Part shown: piece after piece, positions 16,401-25,032 of the stretch | Layout of the letters: every line of letters starts with the position of its first letter | Position numbering within the stretch: the stretch's first letter is position 1 | Source: Salsipaludibacter albus | Lineage (GTDB): Bacteria > Actinomycetota > Nitriliruptoria > Nitriliruptorales > Nitriliruptoraceae | DNA length: 64,000 nucleotides | Direction of reading: 5' to 3' | NCBI RefSeq assembly: GCF_019798055.1 | Contig: NZ_JAHOPH010000003.1 | Span: 62,001-126,000, forward strand | Program-made: the position numbers and the translations under genes | Notes under the pieces: model-generated | What the model was told of the DNA's origin: nothing | The model's database searches: none | Seen by the model: the letters and a program-made list of their open reading frames with translations, nothing else

Positions 16401-18274
16401 GCGAACTCGACATCCGCGTCATCGTCGGCAACCCCCCTTACTCGGCGACCGGCAACCTCGCCTACCCGGCCCTAGACAAACTGATCGCCGACACCTACGT
16501 CGCCAAGTCGGCCGGCACTCGGTTCGGCTCGGTCTACGACGCCTACATCCGAGCCATCAGATGGGCCTCACAGCGCGTGCTCGACTCGACTCTGGGGGGC
16601 GTGGTGGCCTTCGTCACCAACGGCGGCTTCATCGACTCCAACGTCATGGACGGGCTGCGTCTGACCCTTGCCGACGAGTTCCACCACGTCTACGTCTACA
16701 ACCTGCGCGGCAACCAACGCACTGCTGGCGAGCTATCACGAAAGGAGGGTGGAAAGGTCTTCGGCAGCGGCAGTCGCAACACCGTGGCCATCACCCTCCT
16801 GGTCTCGCTTCCGGGAGACCCTCCACCGGACGGCGCCCAGATCCACTACATCGACATCGGCGACTACCTAAGCAGAACAGACAAGCTTCGCATCTTGGAC
16901 AACAATCTCCGGCCTCAGGGCGCTGCCCAGGCAAAGCTGGCCGACCTCCCGTGGACACCCATCGAACCCAACGCCTATGGCGACTGGATCAACCAGCGGT
17001 CAGCGAAATTCGAGGACTTAGTCCCGCTTCACGACGACGATGAAGGTTCGATATTCGCGATCAGGTCACACGGCCTGAAGTCGAATCGAGACGCCTGGAA
17101 CTACAACTCCTCCGAGCAGGGAGTCAGGACGAACGTCGAGCGCATGCTCGCTCACTACAACGACCAGGTCACGGCATTCGCTCAAGCGCACCCAAACCTC
17201 ACCGGAACGCAGTCGAAGCGCGCGAAGATCGCGAAAGCGACGGTCGATCGAGACCCCACCAAGTTCAGTTGGGACCGAGCTGACTACAAGCGCCTCGTGG
17301 ACGGCCAGACCTACAGCATGGACGACGCCGTGCTGCAGCCGGCCATGTACAGACCGTTCGTTTCAAGACACGCAAACTCAGGTCGGCTGCTGAACAACAC
17401 CGTCTACAAGCAGCCGCGGATCTTCCCGTCCGCAGAGACGGCCAATCTAGCGATCGGGGTGCTGGAACCCGGGGGGAGCGCTCCCTTTACGGCCCTCATG
17501 GTCGATCGGCTCCCCGACGACAAGCTGGCTGGCGCTGGCAACGCCATGCAGTTCCTGCCCCGCTGGATCTATCCCGACAGGGATGTCGCCTCGACCGACC
17601 AGACCGAACCGGGCAGCCGTCGAGACGGGGTGACCAACCACGCCCACGAGCTGTTCCAAGTAGCCGATCCCGACATCACCAAGGACGACATCTTCTTCAT
17701 CGTGTACGCCATCCTCCACCACCCGCAATACCGCGACACCTTCGCCAACGACGTCGCTAGATCACTGGCACGAATCCCCGTCCCCGACAAGCCCACCACA
17801 CTTCGCGCTCTTGGCGAGGCGGGACGCCAGCTCGCGTCGCTGCATGTCAGTTACGACGACGTGCAACCCTGGCCCAAGCTCACCATCGACCGAAGAGACG
17901 ACTTCGATCAAGCCAACCGCGACCACCTGCGCATCACGAAGATGCGCTATGCCAAGAAGCCCAACCCGAGCGACCCAGGCGGCCGAAAGATCGATGACAA
18001 GTCGGTGCTCGTCTACAACCCGTGGATCACCATCCGCGGCATCCCCGAGCGCGCCCATCATTACCGGTTGGGGTCACGCTCCGCGCTGGACTGGGTCGTT
18101 GATCAGCAGCGAGTCAGGACATACACGAAGTCCGGCATCACAAACGACCCGAACGACTCGGCTGACGAGCACGACGACCCTAGCTATCTGCTGAACCTGA
18201 TCGGTCGAGTCGTCACCGTGTCAATGCAGACACTCGACGTCATCGAGGGTCTCCCAGACCTGGAGATGGAGTAG
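13433..18274 (+). CDS. Type ISP single-polypeptide restriction-modification enzyme
   Basis: One chain of about 1,610 residues carrying all restriction-modification functions in Type ISP (LlaGI/LlaBIII-like) order. First comes an Mrr-like PD-(D/E)xK nuclease (GLDLGIDLVA...AIQCKFY, around 13595-13670). Then a superfamily 2 helicase (Walker A ACGTGKT at about 14025, DEAH at about 14406, VQAVGRVMRKP at about 15170). Then a gamma-type adenine methyltransferase (DPFTGTGTF at about 16108, NPPYSA at about 16431), and last a C-terminal target-recognition region. It should translocate on DNA, cut unmethylated sites and methylate one strand. I favour the TTG at 13433 (GGAAG eight bases upstream, and homologous N-termini start near LDQIRATATSEYDKG); a GTG at 13328 would add 35 unusual residues. 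Lower GC than the flanking transfer genes suggests separately acquired cargo. Confidence 0.9.
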   Translation: MGVSAVLDQIRATATSEYDKGAAFERMMASAFRLDRTYRERFEKVWLWADWPDRPGLDLGIDLVARTSDGGLIAIQCKFYAAEHQITKSDIDSFFTESGRQHLIDGVLRGFDERIIVATSDQWSTNAEGSLDNQTIPVIRIGVDELDQMTIDWDAFDPGSPSDLVPTARHELRPHQTTAVDKVRSGFSSSDRGQLVMACGTGKTFTSLRIAEEHAGKGATVLFLAPSIALISQTLKEWTAQTKTPIRPFAICSDTTAGRPVEGELGTPYDLAVPPTTDAAALQQATAHTPRDDAMTVIFSTYQSIAVAADLQAATGLTFDLVVCDEAHRTAGTTEAGEDATAFVTVHDNELIPAAKRLYMTATPRVYKPAAKTDATEHDVIVASMDDPEVFGPEFHRLGFGQAVSLGLLADYRVLIMTVGEDAISESFQDLLSTDGNLNLPDVAKIVGCLAGLGKRRGVGAGAFSGLDEPMRRAVAFWSTIAESQQFAEQFDLVAERYVEMQEEEGREVIDLRVPTRHVDGTTNIRARRSDIRWLKGDPADDECRVLTNAKCLTEGVDVPALDAVMFLKPKRSTVDIVQAVGRVMRKPPGKQMGYIILPVVVPTGQSAETVLESNTDYDVVWSVLQALRSHDERFNSYINRIQYLSDSPSEDPDNPIQIVDVDADLGTDDDSASQLTFGGFSWQDWTAAIYTRIVKKVGTRGYWEDWAADVADIARRHHQRILDILNQQPEANEAFAGFLAGLRVNLNGDISQDDAIAMLSQHLITAPIFEALFDSSSFALTNPVSQAMAEITSVLDQYSLDTETASLDRFYDSVRQRVEGIPPQDGAARQRIIKDLYGRFFANAFPETAKSLGIVYTPIEIVDFILRAAEAVLAEHFDGASMSDEGVHVLDPFTGTGTFLARLLRSGIIQPSDLARKFANELHANEILLLAYYIAAVNIETTYQQIVDSEEYTPFPGVVLTDTFAMAEGNVALTLDVFPINSDRAQKQRELDIRVIVGNPPYSATGNLAYPALDKLIADTYVAKSAGTRFGSVYDAYIRAIRWASQRVLDSTLGGVVAFVTNGGFIDSNVMDGLRLTLADEFHHVYVYNLRGNQRTAGELSRKEGGKVFGSGSRNTVAITLLVSLPGDPPPDGAQIHYIDIGDYLSRTDKLRILDNNLRPQGAAQAKLADLPWTPIEPNAYGDWINQRSAKFEDLVPLHDDDEGSIFAIRSHGLKSNRDAWNYNSSEQGVRTNVERMLAHYNDQVTAFAQAHPNLTGTQSKRAKIAKATVDRDPTKFSWDRADYKRLVDGQTYSMDDAVLQPAMYRPFVSRHANSGRLLNNTVYKQPRIFPSAETANLAIGVLEPGGSAPFTALMVDRLPDDKLAGAGNAMQFLPRWIYPDRDVASTDQTEPGSRRDGVTNHAHELFQVADPDITKDDIFFIVYAILHHPQYRDTFANDVARSLARIPVPDKPTTLRALGEAGRQLASLHVSYDDVQPWPKLTIDRRDDFDQANRDHLRITKMRYAKKPNPSDPGGRKIDDKSVLVYNPWITIRGIPERAHHYRLGSRSALDWVVDQQRVRTYTKSGITNDPNDSADEHDDPSYLLNLIGRVVTVSMQTLDVIEGLPDLEME

Positions 18275-18517
18275 CGAGAAGCCGAACCGTGCTGGGAGGC
18301 TCGGCAGAACGGCCCGGCACCTCATCGTCGAAGCAGGTGATAGGGCTTGGTCGCCATCCAACATGAACTGCCAACCCTAACGACCCTTGGGCTTCTTGGC
18401 CCGATCGGAGCGGTCGCAAGCCAGAGCGACGAGGTCGTGGCCTTCCAGTTGTACTTCGTACGCCTCTACCGCGGCTGAGTTCTCGGCGGATCGTCTCACC
18501 CCGTGGACTTGCCGTCG

Positions 18518-19630
18518 TCAGTCTCCGACCAACCTCAGGTGCCGTTCGCCGGATTTGGAAGTGGCCGCTCGGGGAGGGATGTCCCCGCCCACCGGAGTCA
18601 AGGCCAGCCCAAATACAACTTTGTCCAGTTCGGCGACGGGAATCTGCAGGGTTTCGGCCACATGCGTACGTCCCAGTTGCTCGTCAGCTAGAGAACCGAA
18701 GACCTTGAGCAGCACCTGTGATGACTCGCGTTGCATGCCGTTGGGCTCGGTTTTCCTAAACCCCTGCTCGCTCAATTCGATGTAGACAGATCGGTACTGC
18801 CAGTCACTCAGCAGACCAAGGTCGTGCATTCTGTAGGCAAGCGCAGCAGCTGAAACACCCCAGCGCCGCTTGTCCTGAATGAGGTGCGACAGTCGAGCCC
18901 CCGCGCGAGCCTCTGCCAAGACACTGCCACGGGGCATCAGGAATGCCGATCCAAACCGCTTTGCCTCTGTCTCAGCGGCCCGACCCCTAGGCCGGTCATG
19001 CCCCCAGTGCAGGACCAGATGACCCAGCTCGTGGGCGGCATCCATGCGGCTTCGCTCTGCAGTCTTGAGCGTGTTCAAGAAGACGTAGGGCAATCCATCG
19101 CTGTTCCAGAACGAGTAAGCATCAATTTCAGCGCACTCGTCAGCCAACGAAAAGACCCGTGTGCCATGGGCCTCGAGGAGATGAATCATGTTCGACACGG
19201 GACGCTGACCTAGGCCCCACTCCTGACGGACCGCCTCAGCCGCTGTCTCGGGATCGACCCCGGTGAGCTTTGGCACATCGATGCTTGGAAGTACGAACTG
19301 GTCATCGATCCAGGTTGCCAGGGAACTCGCGTACCAGGCTGAGGCGAACGCTTGCTTCTGCTGTCGCGCCGTAAGGGTTGAGAGGGCACGAAAGCTTGCG
19401 GCAGCCAACCGAGGTTCGGGAAGGTCCGGTCCGGTGAAGTAACTCTCCGGAAAACCCAACGCTTCTGCGAGCCTCCGCACGGTCTCGCTGCTGGGTTCCT
19501 GGTCGGCGTTGTCACTCTCGTAGGCGGACAGGCTCCGTGTCGAGACGCCGGCGGCCTCTGCGAGCGCACGCTTCGTCATCCCTCGCCTCTCGCGGGCGAG
19601 AGCCAGGCGGATTGGACTGAACCTCGGCAA
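18518..19630 (-). CDS. XRE-family regulator with ImmA/IrrE metallopeptidase domain
   Basis: 370 residues. An N-terminal helix-turn-helix of the XRE/Cro type covers about 6-60 (TKRALAEAAGVSTRSLSAYE). The ImmA/IrrE-type zinc peptidase domain has HELGH at 200-204 with downstream acidic residues. A C-terminal domain of about 90 residues follows. In ICEBs1 and Deinococcus, ImmA/IrrE proteases cleave repressors; fused XRE-ImmA proteins are usually autoregulators of mobile-element or toxin modules. It lies 33 bp after the 234-residue gene in the same direction, so they form an operon. A perfect 6-bp palindrome in the upstream promoter is a plausible operator. It could control element activation or be the antidote part of a two-gene module. 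Confidence 0.85.
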   Translation of the reverse strand: MPRFSPIRLALARERRGMTKRALAEAAGVSTRSLSAYESDNADQEPSSETVRRLAEALGFPESYFTGPDLPEPRLAAASFRALSTLTARQQKQAFASAWYASSLATWIDDQFVLPSIDVPKLTGVDPETAAEAVRQEWGLGQRPVSNMIHLLEAHGTRVFSLADECAEIDAYSFWNSDGLPYVFLNTLKTAERSRMDAAHELGHLVLHWGHDRPRGRAAETEAKRFGSAFLMPRGSVLAEARAGARLSHLIQDKRRWGVSAAALAYRMHDLGLLSDWQYRSVYIELSEQGFRKTEPNGMQRESSQVLLKVFGSLADEQLGRTHVAETLQIPVAELDKVVFGLALTPVGGDIPPRAATSKSGERHLRLVGD

Positions 19631-19663
19631 AGTGTGTCCCCGTACAGTTTGCGCTTTGGCTTG

Positions 19664-20368
19664 TCAGGCTCGCCGGCGGATGTCAATGTCGACGTCGTCG
19701 ACATCCTCGGCTGCGAGTGGGGCATCCTCAGAGAACGGCTCCGGCAGGTGCGGGATCGGCGACAGGATGATGCGCTGTTGCCAGCCGGTCACCCGACCCG
19801 TTTCATCCATGTTGACCGGCAGGGACAGCTCAACGCGGATCTCCTCGGCCTCGTCATCGACGTAGTGCAGCAGCAGCCAAGTACGCACCCCCTCATCGGG
19901 TAGAGCGCGAGGGCTCGGGAACTGCTCCGCGACCATCTCGAACAGCGAGAGCTGGTTCTTCGCAGTGCGCGATCGCGTCAGTGGGCCTTTGGTCGTCCGG
20001 GTGGCGACGACTTCACTGGCACGACCGGTCGCCGCGTTGCCGGCCGCCACGGCAATCGCGTCCTGGCCGGTCGGGCTGATGACTGTGGCGTAGTTGGATG
20101 CATTGTTGGACTGCCATTTGGCAGCCACGAGTCGGTCGCGTAGCGCGCGGACGATCTTGCCCCACGCGATGATCCCCGGCACCGAGGGGGGCTCATGGAG
20201 CGTGCAACTGAACGCGTGACGCAGCCCCCACTCAGCGGACTCGAGCAGCAGGGACTCTGTCAACCCCAGTGCGGCAAGAGCGGCGGCCGTCTCCTGCCCC
20301 TCGTGGATCACGGTCGTGTCGACAGCCTGCGGGTGACTGATTCCCATCATGATCCTCATCTCACACAC
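19664..20368 (-). CDS. Hypothetical partner of the XRE/ImmA protein
   Basis: A predicted soluble protein of about 230 residues. The centre has basic and Thr/Ser-rich stretches and the C-terminus is acidic before ending DIRRRA. A run of alpha-beta pattern (GVRTWLLLHYVDDEAEEIRV, then VELSLPVNM) suggests a globular domain, but I recognise no family or catalytic motif. Several starts are possible: 20368, or ATG codons at 20359, 20350 and 20347. GAGAGG sits about nine bases before 20359. It is first in the operon with the XRE/ImmA gene. It may be the regulated partner, for example a toxin or phage-response protein; that is context-based inference. Confidence 0.6.
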   Translation of the reverse strand: MCEMRIMMGISHPQAVDTTVIHEGQETAAALAALGLTESLLLESAEWGLRHAFSCTLHEPPSVPGIIAWGKIVRALRDRLVAAKWQSNNASNYATVISPTGQDAIAVAAGNAATGRASEVVATRTTKGPLTRSRTAKNQLSLFEMVAEQFPSPRALPDEGVRTWLLLHYVDDEAEEIRVELSLPVNMDETGRVTGWQQRIILSPIPHLPEPFSEDAPLAAEDVDDVDIDIRRRA

Positions 20369-20406
20369 GCCTCTCGGCCCAGAACGGTTCCCGGCTACGG
20401 CGCTTC

Positions 20407-20435
20407 GCGTTACGGTACCTCACATGAGGTCGCAA
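20407..20435 (-). promoter_or_regulatory. Candidate promoter and palindromic operator of the XRE/ImmA operon
   Basis: Read on the minus strand: a -35-like TTGCGA (20435-20430), a 17-base spacer, and a weak -10-like TAACGC (20412-20407), about 40 bases before the first start codons. The spacer contains the perfect palindrome ACCTCA-CA-TGAGGT (20417-20430). A dimeric XRE repressor bound there would block RNA polymerase, which suggests autoregulation by the operon's own helix-turn-helix protein. Confidence 0.45.
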
Positions 20436-20894
20436 AACCCGCAACCTCAACCCACGGCCAAGGAGTCGGGCCGTCGAGGAGCGAAGTGACGTGCTAGCAG
20501 AAGGGCATGCCGCCACCTAGCTCAGGTCCAGCCTTGACGAGTGTTCATGGGACCTGTTCGGCCCCCAGCGGTGCGGCTTCGAAGGAGCTCGCGGAGTAGG
20601 TCGCCGGTCGCTTCCTGGTGAGCGGCATTCCTGGGGACGGAAGGCGGCGGTCCAAGAATTGAGTCGTGCGACACGTTGAATCGGTGCCGGTAGTCCAGGA
20701 GGACGTGCCGGATCAACGACGGGCAGCGATGTGTCGACCAAGCCGTGGCCATGCACGGCACTAGTCCGACGTGATCTACCGCCCGATGCCTGCCGATCAC
20801 CGGCACGAGCACACGGCCCGGGATGGACAGAAAGAGACGTCCCCGAGGCATCCGTGACCGCCCTCAGCCCCCAGTCGGCTCTTCCTTCCCGCCA
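20436..20894. other. Spacer between cargo and mobilisation operons, no convincing gene
   Basis: About 460 bp with two overlapping leftward frames (20522-20851, 109 codons; 20517-20756, 79 codons). Neither has a recognisable domain or clear ribosome-binding site. The longer frame contains a mildly protein-like stretch (SLIRHVLLDYRHRFNVSHDS) and could be a fragment of a decayed gene. I see no terminator or other structure. Confidence 0.4.
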
Positions 20895-21803
20895 TCAACG
20901 CTCAAGAGCGTGGCTGCGGTCGGGAGAGATGGCAAGGTCTGAGTTGTTCCGTCGGAGCTGTTGCTGGATGGCTTGCGTGAGTCGGGCGACCTCGCTGCGG
21001 GCTTCCTGCTGCTCTTGGTTTGTCGGGAGTGGGCCAAGTGCGGCGTCGCCTTCGACTTGGTAGCACTGCCGGTACTCCTCGATAGCGTCGCGCGCTGAGT
21101 CCCACTGAAGTCGCTGCCAGGTGTTGTGGGCGGGTGGTTGACCGAGGAGCTTGGTGACGTATAGCGGTGGCGCTTCCAGGCTGTGCTTGGTGGCCTCGAC
21201 CTGCTCACGGTGGGAGACCCGGGTTTGCAGGTCCGCAACTTCGCGGTCGAGTTCGGCAAGGCGGCTGGCGTGCCTAGACGTGGAGGATCCGGCCTCGCGT
21301 TCTGCGACATGCCCCGCCTCAACGATGTCGCGCTCTCGTTCCACCCACTCGAGGAGACCTCGAAGGTCGGACTGGGCCGAGCGTTCGACGTGTCGCGCGA
21401 GCGGCCGCTGGGGAACACGTTGCAGTTCGGACACGGCGAGCTGTCCGTCGCGGCCGGTTGTGAGCTGCAGAAGGATGGCGCTCCAGCGGTCGTGTTGTTC
21501 CCGGGCGGTGAGCGATGCGTGGATGCGGCCGTCGGCGTAGCGGGTGAGCTGGGGGGTGCCGATGTCGCGTGGGTGTACGGGTCCACCGTGGGGGAAGACA
21601 CGGCGGGGGTTCAGTTGGATTTGGCGCTGTGCTGCCGGGGTGAGGTAGGGGGCGAGATGCTGGGGCGGGCGCAGTCCCCGTTCGACCTCGAGGTGGAGGC
21701 GGACGAGGCTGCCGATGACCTCGACGATCTGGTCGTCGGTCAGGTGGCGTGCGTCGGCGCGGGCGGGCTGGTCCGCGAGGGCTGCTGCCGGTGCCGGGGT
21801 CAT
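20895..21803 (-). CDS. Rv3235-like protein carrying a relaxase-type C-terminal module
   Basis: A 302-residue soluble protein. The N-terminal part (about 18-110) has the pattern LVRLHLEVERGLRPPQHLAP, resembling the Rv3235 family (DUF6459). The middle is a coiled-coil-like Arg/Glu-rich helix (about 135-195). The C-terminal 90 residues (PLYVTKLLGQPP, W...A-x2-AIEEYRQCY, ALGPLP) align by eye with the tail of the adjacent relaxase (LTSTFGPRPD, W...AIEHYRTTW, PLGPRP). I chose the ATG at 21803 because AAAGGAG sits six bases before it; the frame upstream overlaps the relaxase. It lies 13 bp after the relaxase stop, as last gene of the replication-mobilisation operon. It may be an accessory subunit of the relaxosome. 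Confidence 0.7.
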   Translation of the reverse strand: MTPAPAAALADQPARADARHLTDDQIVEVIGSLVRLHLEVERGLRPPQHLAPYLTPAAQRQIQLNPRRVFPHGGPVHPRDIGTPQLTRYADGRIHASLTAREQHDRWSAILLQLTTGRDGQLAVSELQRVPQRPLARHVERSAQSDLRGLLEWVERERDIVEAGHVAEREAGSSTSRHASRLAELDREVADLQTRVSHREQVEATKHSLEAPPLYVTKLLGQPPAHNTWQRLQWDSARDAIEEYRQCYQVEGDAALGPLPTNQEQQEARSEVARLTQAIQQQLRRNNSDLAISPDRSHALER

Positions 21804-21816
21804 GGCAGCTCCTTTG

Positions 21817-24800
21817 TCAGGCTCGGCGACGGGCGGGGAGGTCGCGCACGGGTGTTGGGTCGTGGACGTCACGGTCCGGCTGACGGTGGGCGTCGGGGAG
21901 TTGCGACGCGATCGCGTCGTGGGCACGTCGTTGGGTCAGGTCGGATGGCCGGGGGCCGAGAGGGGTTCGTGGGTCGTCGATGCCCCAGGTGGTGCGGTAG
22001 TGCTCGATCGCGGTGACGAGGGCGGTCCACCCGTTGCGCTCGGCCGGCGTGTCCGGGCGCGGCCCAAATGTGCTGGTCAGGTGGTCGGAGAGTTCGTGGC
22101 CAGCAGCGACTGATCGGAGGTGGGCACGGCGGCCGAGCTCCTGGTCGACGTCCTCGAAGGCCTCCAAGAGGTCCGATAGCTCGTGTGAGGACTCCGGGTG
22201 GGCGAGTCCGCTTGCGACCTCTGCGAGGTGCCGCTCGGTCATCTCCAGTGCCGCCTGGACCCGCGCGGTCTCGTCGGGGTTGGGCCGGCGCCGCCAGCGG
22301 CTTGGCGGCTTGGCCTCGAGCGCGTCGAGCTGCTGGGCCAGTTCGTCCACTCGGGCCGTGAGCTCGTGGTGGCGGGCCTCGACTTGGTCGTGGTTCGGTG
22401 TCGGCTCGGTCCGGGCGGCTTGGAGTAGCCGAGTGCGCAGTTGGTCGTGCACGGCCTGCAGGTCGTGGTCGTCGCGGCCTGTGAAGTCCTGGCCGGTGTG
22501 GTCGAGCGCAAGGTGTTGGCCTTGGGAGCGACGTAGCCGGGCGGCCAACCTCCGGGCTGCGTCACCCGTAGCCCCGAGGACGGTGTCGTGGCCGGCTGGG
22601 TCCGGGATCGGGTCGGCGACGATGTAGAGGTGGTTTTGGTGGCGGCCGCGGGACAGGGCGACGTAGCCCCACTCGCGGTACATCGCGTCGGAGCCGAGGA
22701 TCCAGGTGGCGTCGGTGGTGAGGCCTTGGGCCTTGTGGCCGGTGATGGCGTAGGCGTGGTCGACGTGCCCGGCGTCGAGGTAGCTGGCCGGCAAATCGAC
22801 GGGCCGGTTGCCGACGTCGATTCGGATGGTCAGGGTGCGGGCCGCTTCGTCAACGCTCTCGACTTTCCCGCGGGTGCCGTTGACGACGTCGAGGCGGCGG
22901 TCGTTGCGCAGGCACACGATCCGGTCGCCGGCCTGAAACGTGCTGCCCCCGACGTCGAGCTCGGGGCCGGTGAGTTCGCCGTCGGCGGCCATCCGAGTCC
23001 GGGCGCGGGTGTTGAGGTCGTCGACGTCGGTCCGGCGCAGGGCGACCATGACGCCGTCGAGGTCGTGTTCGGTGCGGGCGTGCCACCAGTCGGACACGAG
23101 TTGTTCGCGGGCGGCGTCGACGGTCTCGCCGATGTGGATGCGGCCGGCGGCGTGGTAGGCGGACAGTCCGGTGGTGGGGTCGCCGTTGCGGAGGTGGTCG
23201 AGGGCGTCGCGTTCCCAGCCGGCGGACTGGCGGCGGTTGTCGGACAGCTCGATCACGTGCAGTCGGTTGGCGAGTCCGCGGAGGAGCCCGCCCGCGTCGA
23301 TCTCGGGCAGCTGGTAGGGATCGCCGACGAGGACGACCTTGGCGTTGGCCGTGGCGGCGGCGTCGAGGAGGCGGGCGAGCTTGCGGGTGCCGACCATCCC
23401 AGCCTCATCCACCACCAGGACACTGTTCGGTGCGAGCCCGCCGTGGTGGGGGTGTTCGACGTCGGCGAGGAGCCGGTCGATGGTGTAGCTGTCGATCCCG
23501 GCGCCGGTTTCGAGCTCGAGGGCGGCGCGGGCGGCCAGAGCGGTGCCGATGACGCGCCGTCCGGAGGCGTGCCAGGCGGCGCGGGCGGCGTCGAGGGCGT
23601 AGGTCTTGCCGGCGCCGGCCTTGCCGATCACGACCTCGATCCCGGCTCCGGATCCGGTGAGGCGGCGGACCATGGCGGCCTGTTCGCCGGCGATGGACGG
23701 TCGGTCGGCCAGCACCCGATCCACCGTTGCGTCGTCGACGATCGCGACGCCGGCGCTGATGCGGGTTGTGGACTGGTGGACGAGGCGTTGTTCGAGGGCG
23801 AGCAGGTCGGGGGTGGAGTAGCGGGTGTCGTCCGGCAGGGCCGCCACTGCGGTGCCGTCGGGTCGGCGGATCACGTCGCGCGACGACAGCAGCTGCACCG
23901 TGCCGTCGGGCTGGTCCAGCGCCACGACGCCGCCCGCCTCGTCGTCCAGCAGCACGTCGGCAAGGCGCTCGACACGGCCGATGGGGGAGCCGTCGGGAAG
24001 CTGTTGGCACCAGGCCCGCAGGACGTCTCGCCGGGTGAACGTCGAGGCACGAGCCGTCAACCCGTCCGGTCCGAGCAGCTCGTCTGCGACGCCGGCCAGT
24101 CGGTCGCCGGCGACCGGCTCGAGGACCCGGCTGTGGACGATGGCGGAGAGCTCGGCGGGGTCGAACCCGAGCTGAGTGGCCTGGTCCGCCCAGCGGTCGC
24201 GGAGGGTGGCCTGGTCGGGGAGGTCGGCCTTCGATTCGCGGGTCTCGAGTGTGGCGATCTGGGCGGCGCGGGCAGAGGTCTCTCCGCGTCGTTCCATGAG
24301 GTCGAGGATCTCGGCGCGGCGCTGGGAGAACGCCTCGATCACCTCGCGGGGCACGCCGGTCAGATCCGCGGTGCCGTTGGTGACTGGGGTCCAGGCGACG
24401 CCGAGGGTGCGGGTGAGGTGGTCGCGGAGGTGGGCTTGGTAGAGGTAGCCGGCGGTCTTGGCATGGGCATACAGACGTCGTGAATCGACGGTGCGCCACT
24501 GGCCGTCGTCGGCGGCCTGGGCGAGGTTGGCGACCAGGACGTGGGTGTGCAGCAGCGGGTCCCCGGCCCGGGAGGTGCGGTGCATGAACGCCGCAGCAAC
24601 TGCCCCCGTGGTCGGGACCCGTTCGGCGCCGCCGCGGCCGCGGCGGGTCCAGACGGCTTCGCGTTCGAGGTAGCCCACCGCGGCTTCGATTGCGTCGTCG
24701 TGGGCTTGGCGGACCTGGTCGGCGACGTCGTCGTCGCCGAGCCCATACAACAGGGACACCGACTTCGGAGCACGGAAGGTCAGGTCGAACCCGGGCACGG

Positions 24801-25032
24801 TCCGCTGCCGCTGCGCCAACAGCGGCGCATCATCAGCCGGGTCTCGGCCACCCAGCACGGTCCGCAGTTGCTCCGGCGTCACACGTCCTGACAGGCCGAG
24901 GGTGTCGGCGCCGCCGCCGAGCCAGCGGCCGGGGAGCTCGCCGTGGCCGAAGTAGTACTCCTCCACGCCGTCGGCGACCGTGGCGAGGTAGTAGTCCTCG
25001 CCGCCGGGGGCCATGCGACCGATGTTCAGCAT
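21817..25032 (-). CDS. MobF-family relaxase-helicase (TraA/TrwC type)
   Basis: 1,071 residues. The relaxase domain (1-300) has N-terminal tyrosines (DYYLATV, then EEYYFGH) and the three-histidine metal site in MHRTSRAGDPLLHTHVLVAN (about 151, 162, 164). A RecD-like superfamily 1 helicase follows, with Walker A GKAGAGKT (about 470-477) and DEAG (about 542-545), and later AYAITGHKAQGLT and EWGYVALSRGR. The tail (about 830-1071) is helical and charged. It would nick oriT, attach covalently to the strand and unwind DNA for transfer. The ATG at 25032 overlaps the upstream TGA (TGATG); a GTG at 25035 is the alternative. No oriT is obvious from inspection. Confidence 0.92.
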   Translation of the reverse strand: MLNIGRMAPGGEDYYLATVADGVEEYYFGHGELPGRWLGGGADTLGLSGRVTPEQLRTVLGGRDPADDAPLLAQRQRTVPGFDLTFRAPKSVSLLYGLGDDDVADQVRQAHDDAIEAAVGYLEREAVWTRRGRGGAERVPTTGAVAAAFMHRTSRAGDPLLHTHVLVANLAQAADDGQWRTVDSRRLYAHAKTAGYLYQAHLRDHLTRTLGVAWTPVTNGTADLTGVPREVIEAFSQRRAEILDLMERRGETSARAAQIATLETRESKADLPDQATLRDRWADQATQLGFDPAELSAIVHSRVLEPVAGDRLAGVADELLGPDGLTARASTFTRRDVLRAWCQQLPDGSPIGRVERLADVLLDDEAGGVVALDQPDGTVQLLSSRDVIRRPDGTAVAALPDDTRYSTPDLLALEQRLVHQSTTRISAGVAIVDDATVDRVLADRPSIAGEQAAMVRRLTGSGAGIEVVIGKAGAGKTYALDAARAAWHASGRRVIGTALAARAALELETGAGIDSYTIDRLLADVEHPHHGGLAPNSVLVVDEAGMVGTRKLARLLDAAATANAKVVLVGDPYQLPEIDAGGLLRGLANRLHVIELSDNRRQSAGWERDALDHLRNGDPTTGLSAYHAAGRIHIGETVDAAREQLVSDWWHARTEHDLDGVMVALRRTDVDDLNTRARTRMAADGELTGPELDVGGSTFQAGDRIVCLRNDRRLDVVNGTRGKVESVDEAARTLTIRIDVGNRPVDLPASYLDAGHVDHAYAITGHKAQGLTTDATWILGSDAMYREWGYVALSRGRHQNHLYIVADPIPDPAGHDTVLGATGDAARRLAARLRRSQGQHLALDHTGQDFTGRDDHDLQAVHDQLRTRLLQAARTEPTPNHDQVEARHHELTARVDELAQQLDALEAKPPSRWRRRPNPDETARVQAALEMTERHLAEVASGLAHPESSHELSDLLEAFEDVDQELGRRAHLRSVAAGHELSDHLTSTFGPRPDTPAERNGWTALVTAIEHYRTTWGIDDPRTPLGPRPSDLTQRRAHDAIASQLPDAHRQPDRDVHDPTPVRDLPARRRA

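Noticed and set aside
20522-20851. 109-codon leftward frame as a transposase fragment
   Set aside because: No DDE motif, terminal inverted repeats or target duplication could be found; kept only as part of a gene-poor spacer.
22588-24483. 631-codon rightward open frame
   Set aside because: It lies entirely antisense to the relaxase-helicase, is composed mostly of Gly, Ala, Val and Asp, and reflects third-position GC bias of the opposite strand.
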